Origin: Geodermatophilus poikilotrophus
GTDB lineage: Bacteria > Actinomycetota > Actinomycetes > Mycobacteriales > Geodermatophilaceae
NCBI RefSeq assembly: GCF_900111455.1
Contig: NZ_FOIE01000002.1
Span: forward strand, 463,653-527,652
DNA length: 64,000 bases
Direction of reading: 5' to 3'
Each line of letters starts with the position of its first letter. Position 1 is the stretch's first letter. Both the position numbers and the translations under genes were made by a program. The notes under the pieces were generated by a model, which worked only from the letters and a program-made list of their open reading frames with translations, was not told where the DNA came from and did not search any database. This document shows positions 51,207 through 59,590 of this stretch, piece after piece.

Positions 51207-52667
51207 ATGAGCACGCAGGCGAGGCACTCGATCTGGCGGCGCATGCCGGTGGACCGGATGGACGAGATCGAGAAGGAGAGCGGGGCCGGCGCGCTCGCCA
51301 AGAGCCTCGGGCTCTGGCAGCTGACCGCGATCGGCGTCGGCGGCATCATCGGCGTCGGGATCTTCTCCCTCGCCGGGCTGGTGGCGGCCGGCGACGAGGA
51401 CAACCCCGGGGTGGGGCCCGCGGTGCTGATCGCCTTCCTCATCGCCGGCCTGGCCTCGGCAGCCGCGGCGCTGTCCTACGCCGAGTTCGCCGGCATGATC
51501 CCCCGGGCCGGCTCGGCCTACACCTACGGCTACGTCGCCCTCGGTGAGATCATCGGGTGGTTCATCGGCTGGGACCTGCTGCTGGAGTACATCGCCATCG
51601 TCGCGGTCGTGGCGATCGGCATCTCCGGCTACCTGGAGGCCTTCCTCAACGGCTTCGGGGTCGCCCTGCCGGTGTCGGTCACCGCGTCCGCCGAGGAGGG
51701 CGGGGTCGTCAACGTCCCGGCCATCGTGATCTGCCTGCTGGTGACCTTCATCCTCAGCCGTGGCACGAAGGCCTTCGGCCGGTTCGAGCTCATCGCCGTG
51801 GCGATCAAGATCGTACTCATCCTGTTCATCATCGGGCTGGGCGTCTTCTACATCGACGCCGGCAACTACGACCCGTTCCTGCCCGCCGGGTTCGGCCCGG
51901 TGCTCACCGGCGCGGCGACCGTCTTTTTCGCGGTCTTCGGCTACGACGCCATGAGCACCGCCGCCGAGGAGGCCGAGGACGGCAAGAAGCACATGCCGAA
52001 GGCGATCATCCTGTCGCTGGTCATCGCGATGACGCTCTACGTGGCCGCCACCCTGGTGCTCACCGGGATGCAGAACTACCAGGACATCGACCCGACCGCG
52101 GGCTTCGCCTCGGCCTTCACCAGCGTCGGCCTGCCGGTGATCGCCACGATCATCTCGGTGTTCGCCGTGCTGTCCATCCTGACCGTGATGCTGACCTTCC
52201 TGCTCGGCGTGACCCGGGTGTGGTTCTCCATGAGCCGCGACGGGCTGCTGCCCCCGTGGTTCGCCAAGGTCGACCGCGGTGGCACACCGCAGCGGGTGAC
52301 CTGGATCGCCGGCATCGGATCGGCGCTGCTCGCCGGCGTCTTCCCGATCCGCGCCGTCGCGGACCTGACGAACATCGGCATCCTGTCCGCGTTCATCGTC
52401 GTGTGCGCCGCGGTCATCCTGTTCCGCTACACCCAGCCCGACACACCCCGCTCCTTCCGGCTGCCCTTCATGCCCGTGGTCCCCGCGTTCGGGGTCCTGT
52501 CGTCGTTGTTCCTGATTTGGCAGCTGCCCTGGGAGACGTGGGCGCGCTTCGGGGCCTGGCTGGTCATCGGCTTCGTCATCTACTTCACCTACGGCCGCAG
52601 GCACTCGCTGCTCAACCCGGACAGCCCGCACCACCGGCGTGCGGCGCCCGCCCCGCCCCACGAGTGA
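51207..52667 (+). CDS. APC-superfamily amino acid permease
   Basis: This 486-residue inner-membrane transporter has about twelve hydrophobic segments. The N-terminal signature LTAIGVGGIIGVGIFSLAG and the YAEFAGMIPRAGSAYTY segment are characteristic of the APC/CAT branch. The helix-8 region includes LGVTRVWFSMSRDGLLP. ATG at 51207 follows GCGAGGGGGAAC. As part of the cyclase-ligase operon it probably imports the amino-acid-like substrate of the pathway. Cationic amino acids are possible by family, but specificity cannot be read. Confidence 0.9.
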   Translation: MSTQARHSIWRRMPVDRMDEIEKESGAGALAKSLGLWQLTAIGVGGIIGVGIFSLAGLVAAGDEDNPGVGPAVLIAFLIAGLASAAAALSYAEFAGMIPRAGSAYTYGYVALGEIIGWFIGWDLLLEYIAIVAVVAIGISGYLEAFLNGFGVALPVSVTASAEEGGVVNVPAIVICLLVTFILSRGTKAFGRFELIAVAIKIVLILFIIGLGVFYIDAGNYDPFLPAGFGPVLTGAATVFFAVFGYDAMSTAAEEAEDGKKHMPKAIILSLVIAMTLYVAATLVLTGMQNYQDIDPTAGFASAFTSVGLPVIATIISVFAVLSILTVMLTFLLGVTRVWFSMSRDGLLPPWFAKVDRGGTPQRVTWIAGIGSALLAGVFPIRAVADLTNIGILSAFIVVCAAVILFRYTQPDTPRSFRLPFMPVVPAFGVLSSLFLIWQLPWETWARFGAWLVIGFVIYFTYGRRHSLLNPDSPHHRRAAPAPPHE

Positions 52668-52692
52668 GCGGAGCGGCCGGCACACCGGGCCC

Positions 52693-53484
52693 GTGACCGA
52701 GCCCGCGGCGGCACGTGCCGCCGCAGCGCTCCGGAGGCACGCTCCCGAGCTCGCCGACCTGCCGCTGCGGGAGCTGGGCCGCGGACTGGACAACACCGCC
52801 TTCGCCGCGGGCGAGCTGGTCCTCCGGGTGGCCGACGTCCCCGACGTGCAGCGCGAGGCGGGCCTGCTGGAGTTCCTCGCGCCGCGGCTGCCGCTGGCCG
52901 TCCCCATCCCCGTGTTCGCCGACGGGGACGCCGGGGTCCTCGGCCAGCGGCTGCTGCCGGGACGGCCCCTGCTCGGCCGGACGCCGGCACCGGGCACCGG
53001 CGCCGTCCTCGGCCGGTTCCTGCACGACCTGCACGCCACCGACCCGGGCGCGGTGCGGGCCTTCGTCGACGTGGAGGACGCCGACCCCGCCGAGTGGCTG
53101 GTGGACCTCGACGGGCCGGCCGAGCTGCTGCGCGTGGTCCGGTCGAGCGTGCCGCGTCCCTCCCCGCTGCGCGTGGTGGCGCACGCGGACCTCGGCGCCG
53201 AGCACCTCCTCGCCGACGCGACGGGCCTCACCGGCGTGATCGACTGGTCGGACTGCGCGGTCACCGACCCGGCCCTGGACCTCGCCCGGCCGTACCGCGA
53301 CTTCGGCCCCGCCTTCCTCACCGAGGCCCTGCAGGCGTACGGCGGTCTGCCCGGCGCCGGCCCGCGGATCGAGTTCTTCGCGCGCTGCGCCGCCCTTGAG
53401 GACCTCGACTACGGCCTGCGGACCGGCCGTGCGGAGTACGCCGAGGCCGCCCGGCGCAGCACCGCGTGGCTCTTCCCCGCATGA
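52693..53484 (+). CDS. Aminoglycoside-phosphotransferase-family protein
   Basis: This 263-residue kinase-fold protein has the APH catalytic loop VAHADLGAEHLL and the metal motif VIDWSDCAVTDPALDLA. The asparagine of the canonical HxDxxxxN is replaced by His, as in macrolide phosphotransferases. It phosphorylates a small molecule; antibiotic resistance is possible but not implied. The start is GTG 52693. It lies 25 bases after the permease and may be the last gene of the operon. Confidence 0.83.
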   Translation: MTEPAAARAAAALRRHAPELADLPLRELGRGLDNTAFAAGELVLRVADVPDVQREAGLLEFLAPRLPLAVPIPVFADGDAGVLGQRLLPGRPLLGRTPAPGTGAVLGRFLHDLHATDPGAVRAFVDVEDADPAEWLVDLDGPAELLRVVRSSVPRPSPLRVVAHADLGAEHLLADATGLTGVIDWSDCAVTDPALDLARPYRDFGPAFLTEALQAYGGLPGAGPRIEFFARCAALEDLDYGLRTGRAEYAEAARRSTAWLFPA

Positions 53485-53829
53485 GCCACCCGGTCGCCGG
53501 CAGACCCCCGCCCCGTGCTGACGGGGCCAGGGAGGCGGCGTGCCCGTCCCGGCCTCCACGCCGCGCCTCCCGCCGTGGTCATCGGCCTCGTGGGCCCCTT
53601 TGTCGCCGCCGCCTCGGCCCGGGTGTGCGCACCGCCGGCGCCGACCCGCTGTACCAGGCCACACTGGCCGGGTGCGGGTGGCACGCCGTGCCCCGCCTCG
53701 CCTCCGCAGCGGTCGCGGCGGGGACGCCGTGTCGAGATTTCCTGCTGACCCGTGTCGATCCGGGCCGCGGCCGTTCGACGTCCTGGTGAGAGGCCGGCAC
53801 TGAGCCGGTCGTTGCCCCCGGAGGACGTC
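53485..53829. other. Intergenic region without recognised genes
   Basis: These 345 bases contain only short G+C-rich frames on both strands. CCCCCGGAGGACGTC before 53830 is the ribosome-binding site of the next gene. Nothing else is recognised. Confidence 0.4.
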
Positions 53830-54255
53830 ATGACCGCCACGCTGACCACCACCGCCACCACCCGCCGCAGCACCGGCCCGATCACCGGCGCCGGCCTGGC
53901 CGCCACCGCGGTCGCCGCCCTCGCGACCAGCACCGTCGCCGCCGCGGGCTCGGCCGCCGGGATCAGCCTCGACGTGAGCGGGGCGCCCATCCCGGTGTCC
54001 GGCTTCGCGGTGCTGACCGTCGTGTTCTCCCTGGTGGGGGTGGCGCTGGCCGCCGTGCTGGCCCGCCGCGCCCGGCAGCCGCGCAGCACCTTCGTGCGCA
54101 CGACCGTGGTGCTCACGGCGCTGTCACTGGTCCCCGACCTGGTCGCCGACGCCTCCGGCGACACCCGGGTGCTGCTGATGGTCACCCACCTCGTCGCCGC
54201 GGCGATCGTCGTGCCCACCGTGGCCCGTCGCCTGCCCGCCGCCCGCCGGGACTGA
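53830..54255 (+). CDS. DUF6069-like four-helix membrane protein
   Basis: This 141-residue protein has four hydrophobic segments (about 20-42, 60-80, 95-112, 118-133) and short loops. I associate it with the DUF6069 family of actinobacterial small membrane proteins. Function is unknown. The ATG at 53830 is preceded by CGGAGGACGTC. It stands alone, 55 bases before the GPP34 gene on the same strand. Confidence 0.7.
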   Translation: MTATLTTTATTRRSTGPITGAGLAATAVAALATSTVAAAGSAAGISLDVSGAPIPVSGFAVLTVVFSLVGVALAAVLARRARQPRSTFVRTTVVLTALSLVPDLVADASGDTRVLLMVTHLVAAAIVVPTVARRLPAARRD

Positions 54256-54310
54256 CCGCTCGGCGGCACGACCGGGCCCGCACCGCCGCGGGCCGCGACA
54301 GGATGCCCGC

Positions 54311-54922
54311 GTGGACGACGACTGGGACGGATCGGTGTCGATGCGGCTGGCCGCCCTGGCGCTCGACCGGGGCCGGCTGACCGACGACCTGGTGACGGCG
54401 CTGGCGGTGCGCGGCACCCTGCTGGTCGACCTCGCGCTGCGCGGCCGGGTGCGGGACACCGAGGACGCCGTCGAGTTCGACGACCCGCCCTCCGGCTTCG
54501 CCCCCGCCGACCGGCTCCTGGCCGAGGGCGCCGACTCGCTGACCGACCTGCTGCGCGCCGGCCCGGTCGACCAGGAGGACCTCGCCGCCGAGCACCTGCG
54601 TCGCGGGTCGTGGACGGTGCGCCGCCGGCTGCTCGGCACCCGGTACGTCGACTGCCGGGCCGACCGCACGGCGGCCGACGAGCAGGCCCTCGAGGAGCCA
54701 CGGCGGCAGGAGTGGACGCCGGAGGACGCCGCCCTGGCAGCGGTCGCCGGCACCCTCGGCCTGCTGGCCACGCCGCAGGAGCGTGCCGCCGAGGAACTCC
54801 TCGCGCACACCGGGCCGCTGCGCTGGCTGGTCGAGCTGGTCGTCGACGAGGTCGACCGCGCGATCACCCGGGGCCGGTCCATGCGCGGCGCGGTCAGCTT
54901 CGCCGACGGCACCCCGGGCTGA
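54311..54922 (+). CDS. GPP34 (GOLPH3/Vps74-like) family protein
   Basis: This 203-residue protein belongs to the GPP34 family, whose eukaryotic members bind phosphatidylinositol 4-phosphate on Golgi membranes. Landmarks are the N-terminal LAALALDRGRLTDDL, LLVDLALRGRV with the following acidic strand, and the C-terminal RWLVELVVDEVDRAI helix. In actinobacteria its role is not established. GTG at 54311 starts the domain directly. A phosphoinositide role is plausible because actinobacteria make phosphatidylinositol, but this is inference. Confidence 0.8.
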   Translation: MDDDWDGSVSMRLAALALDRGRLTDDLVTALAVRGTLLVDLALRGRVRDTEDAVEFDDPPSGFAPADRLLAEGADSLTDLLRAGPVDQEDLAAEHLRRGSWTVRRRLLGTRYVDCRADRTAADEQALEEPRRQEWTPEDAALAAVAGTLGLLATPQERAAEELLAHTGPLRWLVELVVDEVDRAITRGRSMRGAVSFADGTPG

Positions 54923-55031
54923 CCGCGGGCCGGGTCGCCGAGCCGGCAGAACGGCCGGTTCCCGGGCCGGGCCGGCCGGGGCGGAACGGCGCTCGACGGG
55001 CGCGCGCGGGCTCGCCGTCGCAGGATGGCGC

Positions 55032-55532
55032 GTGTCCATCGACCACACCGCCGTGTTCCCGGCCGGTCCGGACGACGTCCTCGCCGTCCTCACCGACGAG
55101 GCCTTCCTCCGCGACTACGCCTCGGTCCTCGGTGCCCGGCTCGAGTCGGTGGAGAGCGTCCCGGACGGCGGCAGCCCGCGGACGACGGTGCGGCTCGTCG
55201 TCCCCACGCTGGGCATCCCGGCGGTCTTCACCCGCTTCGTCGGCCGCGAGGTCGCCGTCGCCGACCGGCGCAGCTGGACGGTGGACGGCGACGGCGGGCA
55301 CCGCGGGGTCCTGCAGGTGGAGACGCGCATCCTCGGCCGGACGGCGGCGGTGCGCGGCGAGCGGCGGCTCCGCCCCACCGCCGCGGGGACCCGCTCCACG
55401 GTCACCGGCGAGGCGGAGGTCGACGCGCCGGTCGTCGGGCGGCAGGCCGAGGCCGCCGTCCGGGAGCTGGCGATGGTCGTGCTGCGCCGCGAGGACGACG
55501 TGCTGCGCCGCTGGCTCGGCACCCCGGACTGA
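55032..55532 (+). CDS. DUF2505 family protein
   Basis: This 166-residue protein fits the DUF2505 family, a START/SRPBCC-like fold. Landmarks are the N-terminal DHTAVFPAGPDDVLAVLTDE helix, TTVRLVVPTLGIPAVFTRFV, and the C-terminal helix EAAVRELAMVVLRREDDVL. Such folds bind hydrophobic ligands; no ligand is known here. The start is GTG 55032. Repeat copy 12 begins right after the stop. Confidence 0.75.
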   Translation: MSIDHTAVFPAGPDDVLAVLTDEAFLRDYASVLGARLESVESVPDGGSPRTTVRLVVPTLGIPAVFTRFVGREVAVADRRSWTVDGDGGHRGVLQVETRILGRTAAVRGERRLRPTAAGTRSTVTGEAEVDAPVVGRQAEAAVRELAMVVLRREDDVLRRWLGTPD

Positions 55533-55634
55533 AGGAGGACCTCCCTGCCCACGCCCCTCGGCTCCCTCCCGGTACCGCCGCGAGCTTGCGAGTGGTGGGG
55601 AGGAGGGGTCCTCCTACTGCAGGGAGGCCGTTCC
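55533..55634. repeat. Compound intergenic inverted repeat, copy 12
   Basis: It fills the gap between the convergent DUF2505 and universal-stress genes. GGAGGACCTCCCTGC and the distal GGAGGGGTCCTCC/GCAGGGAGGCC arms surround a CCGCGAGCTTGCGAG core. It is the only copy in the last 38 kb of the window. Confidence 0.68.
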
Positions 55635-56213
55635 TCAGGGGCCGGTGAAGTCGACGCTGGCACCCCGGAAGCGGCGCCGCCGGGCACGCACCCGCTCCCC
55701 GTCGTGGCGACGCCGCAGGTGCAGCCGCTCGCGGTGCGACTCGGGCGAGTGGACGACGGTGACCGGGCACGGTGCGTGCAGGGCGCACTGCATGCTCGTC
55801 GACCCGAGCAGCATGCTGGAGAACCCGCCGTGCCCCCGGCTGCCGACCACCAGCAGGTCCGCACCGGCCGACTCCCGGATGAGCGCGTCCGCCGCCGACC
55901 CGAGGACGGCCGTCACGTGGATCTCCGGGTGCGGCTCCGGGACGTCGCGGAGCACCTCGGCGATGAACGTCTCGGCCCGCTCCACCGCCGCGGCCGTCGC
56001 CTTGTCGTACTCGAAGTCACCGATCGCGTCGAAGTCCATCCACGCCTCGGGTGGCCGGTGGGAGATGACCGCCTCGACGGGCACACCCCGTCGGACGGCG
56101 TCCTCGACGGCGAACCGCACCGCGGCCCGTGCTCCCGCCGAGCCGTCCACACCCACGACCACGCGTGGCCCCCGTGCCTGGGGTCCCTCGACCCGTTCGG
56201 CCTGCTCGGTCAT
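55635..56213 (-). CDS. Universal stress protein, single domain
   Basis: This 192-residue protein has one USP domain that should bind ATP: the N-terminal RVVVGVDGSAGARAA strand-loop and the C-terminal GSRGHGGFSSMLLGS, the GxxGx9GS nucleotide motif. About 40 residues, rich in Arg, follow the domain. The ATG at 56213 has GCGAGGAGGCGGTC in front. It is divergent from the kinase at 56369 with 155 bases between, so a shared stress-responsive promoter is possible. Confidence 0.88.
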   Translation of the reverse strand: MTEQAERVEGPQARGPRVVVGVDGSAGARAAVRFAVEDAVRRGVPVEAVISHRPPEAWMDFDAIGDFEYDKATAAAVERAETFIAEVLRDVPEPHPEIHVTAVLGSAADALIRESAGADLLVVGSRGHGGFSSMLLGSTSMQCALHAPCPVTVVHSPESHRERLHLRRRHDGERVRARRRRFRGASVDFTGP

Positions 56214-56368
56214 GACCGCCTCCTCGCAGGCCGGCCGCCGGAGCCCCGGTGCCCGCGGACGACCGGCACGGCCGAGCATGCGGGTCCCGTCGCGGAGGCG
56301 ACAGGGCCCTCGGTCCCGGCGCGCGCTCGGGGGCGCGGGGAGCGCCCGCCGCGGCGTACCGTCCGGCC

Positions 56369-57604
<1,236 letters not shown>

Positions 57605-57638
57605 CGCGGACGACCGCGTCCTGCGGCAGGCTCGACCC

Positions 57639-57764
57639 ATGACGACGCCGTCCGCCGAGACCCCGCAGCCCCGCGACATCGCCCTGGAGGTGGAGACCCC
57701 CGAGCAGGCCGCCGACCTGGAGGCGCAGAGCGAGCCGTCGGAGGAGACCGCCCCGGGTGAGTGA
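57639..57764 (+). CDS. Possible 41-residue acidic protein
   Basis: A short frame encodes an acidic, disordered-looking peptide rich in Glu, Pro and Ser (PSAETPQPRDIALEVETPEQ). It lies between the kinase and the DinB gene on the same strand, 34 bases after the kinase stop. No domain is recognisable. It could be a small regulator or a chance frame. Confidence 0.4.
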   Translation: MTTPSAETPQPRDIALEVETPEQAADLEAQSEPSEETAPGE

Positions 57765-57793
57765 CCGGCCGGCCTCCGGGTAGCGCTGCACCC

Positions 57794-58300
57794 ATGCGCA
57801 GCCGCGACGTCCTCAGCTACGCCTACGAGCAGGTCGAGGAGACGTTCAGCCGGACCGTCGAGGGGCTGGGGCCCGACGACCTGAACCGCCGGCTGCAGCC
57901 CGGCGCCAACCCGATCGGCTGGCTGGCCTGGCACCTGCTGCGGGTGCAGGACGACCACGTCGCCGACGTCGCCGGCACCGAGCAGGTGTGGACCGCCGAG
58001 GGCTGGGCCGGCCGCTTCGGCCTCCCCCTGGACGACGCGGCCACCGGCTACGGGATGGCCGACGAGGAGGTCGACACCGTCCGGGTGCCCTCGGCCGACC
58101 TGCTGCTGGGCTACTCCCGCGCCGTGCACGCGCGGTCGACGGAGTTCCTGCGCGGCCTCTCCGACGAGGACCTCGACCGGGTCGTCGACACGAACTGGGA
58201 CCCACCGGTCACCCTCGGCGTCCGGCTGGTCAGCGTGCTCTCCGACGACTTCCAGCACCTGGGCCAGGCCGCCTACCTGCGCGGTCTGCTGGGGCGCTGA
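57794..58300 (+). CDS. DinB-superfamily protein (mycothiol transferase-like)
   Basis: This 168-residue four-helix-bundle protein matches the DinB_2/DUF664-type actinobacterial branch thought to include mycothiol-dependent transferases. Candidate metal histidines lie in NPIGWLAWHLLRVQDDHV and SDDFQHLGQAAYLRG. ATG at 57794 is chosen; an in-frame ATG at 57761 overlaps the preceding frame and adds a low-complexity leader. Substrate unknown. It converges on the K+ channel gene, three bases away. Confidence 0.8.
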   Translation: MRSRDVLSYAYEQVEETFSRTVEGLGPDDLNRRLQPGANPIGWLAWHLLRVQDDHVADVAGTEQVWTAEGWAGRFGLPLDDAATGYGMADEEVDTVRVPSADLLLGYSRAVHARSTEFLRGLSDEDLDRVVDTNWDPPVTLGVRLVSVLSDDFQHLGQAAYLRGLLGR

Positions 58301-58303
58301 GGG

Positions 58304-59338
58304 TCATCCGCCGGCGCGCAGCCGGGCGGCCTCGATGCGCCGCCCGGCGACGTAGTACAGCGTCGTGCCCTCGGGCAGCGGGGTGTCCCAGCCGGGGCTG
58401 ACGACCAGCGGACCGCCCCCGGTGCGCAGGGCCAGCACCGTGGCGCCGAAGGTGCGCCCGAACCAGGTCTGGCAGTCGCCGAACGTGCGGTGCGGAAAGC
58501 CCTCCGGCAGGCGGGTGGAGTAGGTGTTGCCGTGCCCGCCGCTGGTCATCAGGTCGCTGTAGACCTGGGCGATGCCGGGGTCGTTGGCCTCCTCGGTCAG
58601 CAGGAACGGCATGTGCCACTGCACCCCCTGGACGTCGGGGTGCACGTAGCGCAGCGTGCCCAGCCGGCCGAGGTCGCGGAGTGCGGCGACCAGGTGGATG
58701 CGCGGGTTGGCGTGGGTGACGGCGAGGGCGACGGCCAGGGCCTCGTTGTCGTCACGGACGTCGATCACCGCCGTCCGGGCACGCGCCACGCTCGCGCGGG
58801 CCATCACGTCGGGCGAGGTGAGGTCGCCGCGGACGAACTGCACGTCCAGCCGCTCGGGCAGCGGGTCCTCCGGGACGTCCTCGCTCGCGCAGAGCACCAG
58901 CGGCGTACCGCCCTCCGCGGTCAGCTCGGCGACGATGCGCGCCGTCCGCCCGGGCGTGTAACCGAGCAGCACGACGTGGTCGGTCAGGTCCAGTCCGACC
59001 AGCCCCCTCAGTCTCTTGCCCCTCACCGACTGCAGCGCGGCGGACAGCTGCGTGAAGAGCAGGGTGAGCGTGACGATGCCGCCGACGATGACGTAGGCGC
59101 CGACGACGCGGCCACCGGCCGAGGCCGGGTAGACGTCGCCGTAGCCGACGGTGGCCGCGGTGACGACGAAGTACCACCAGTAGGTGCCCGGCGAGGCGAT
59201 GCCCGAGCCGGCCGGCTCGACGACCGCCATGGCCGCCCAGCTGGTCAGGAAGACGAAGACCGCGACGGCCAGCGCCAGCCGCCACCCGGGCAGCCGCACG
59301 CGCAGCAGACGCGCCAGGCGCGCGACCAGGAACGGCAC
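58304..59338 (-). CDS. Potassium channel with cytoplasmic RCK domains (MthK-like)
   Basis: This 344-residue protein has two membrane helices (about 20-40 and 80-102) flanking a pore with the selectivity filter TVGYGD at 63-68. A TrkA-N/RCK Rossmann domain follows (VVLLGYTPGRTARIVAEL) and an RCK-C-like region ends the protein. It should conduct K+ across the inner membrane under ligand control. The ATG at 59338 is preceded by a weak site. The bound nucleotide or ion cannot be read. Confidence 0.9.
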   Translation of the reverse strand: MPFLVARLARLLRVRLPGWRLALAVAVFVFLTSWAAMAVVEPAGSGIASPGTYWWYFVVTAATVGYGDVYPASAGGRVVGAYVIVGGIVTLTLLFTQLSAALQSVRGKRLRGLVGLDLTDHVVLLGYTPGRTARIVAELTAEGGTPLVLCASEDVPEDPLPERLDVQFVRGDLTSPDVMARASVARARTAVIDVRDDNEALAVALAVTHANPRIHLVAALRDLGRLGTLRYVHPDVQGVQWHMPFLLTEEANDPGIAQVYSDLMTSGGHGNTYSTRLPEGFPHRTFGDCQTWFGRTFGATVLALRTGGGPLVVSPGWDTPLPEGTTLYYVAGRRIEAARLRAGG

Positions 59339-59590
59339 CTGCGACCTCCCCGACGACGACCCGGGGCACGGTAGCGGACGTGATCAGGGATCGGTGGCGG
59401 AGCGATCGACGAGAGCCGGTCGGCGGGTCGCTCCTCCGCCGGGTCCCTGCGGGCGGGGACGTCGAGGGCACCCCGGGTCCGGAGCGAAGCCGACGACCTT
59501 GCGCTCCCGGTCGGCCGGGGAGTCTCATCGGTCCGCTCGGGACGGTGCGACCACACACAGCCACCGCGTGGCCCCAGCACGGGAGTCGAG

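Noticed and set aside
52693..53484. An antibiotic resistance gene
   Set aside because: It has the APH fold motifs but nothing that ties it to a drug. It lies in a catabolic operon, and most such actinobacterial proteins have other or unknown substrates.
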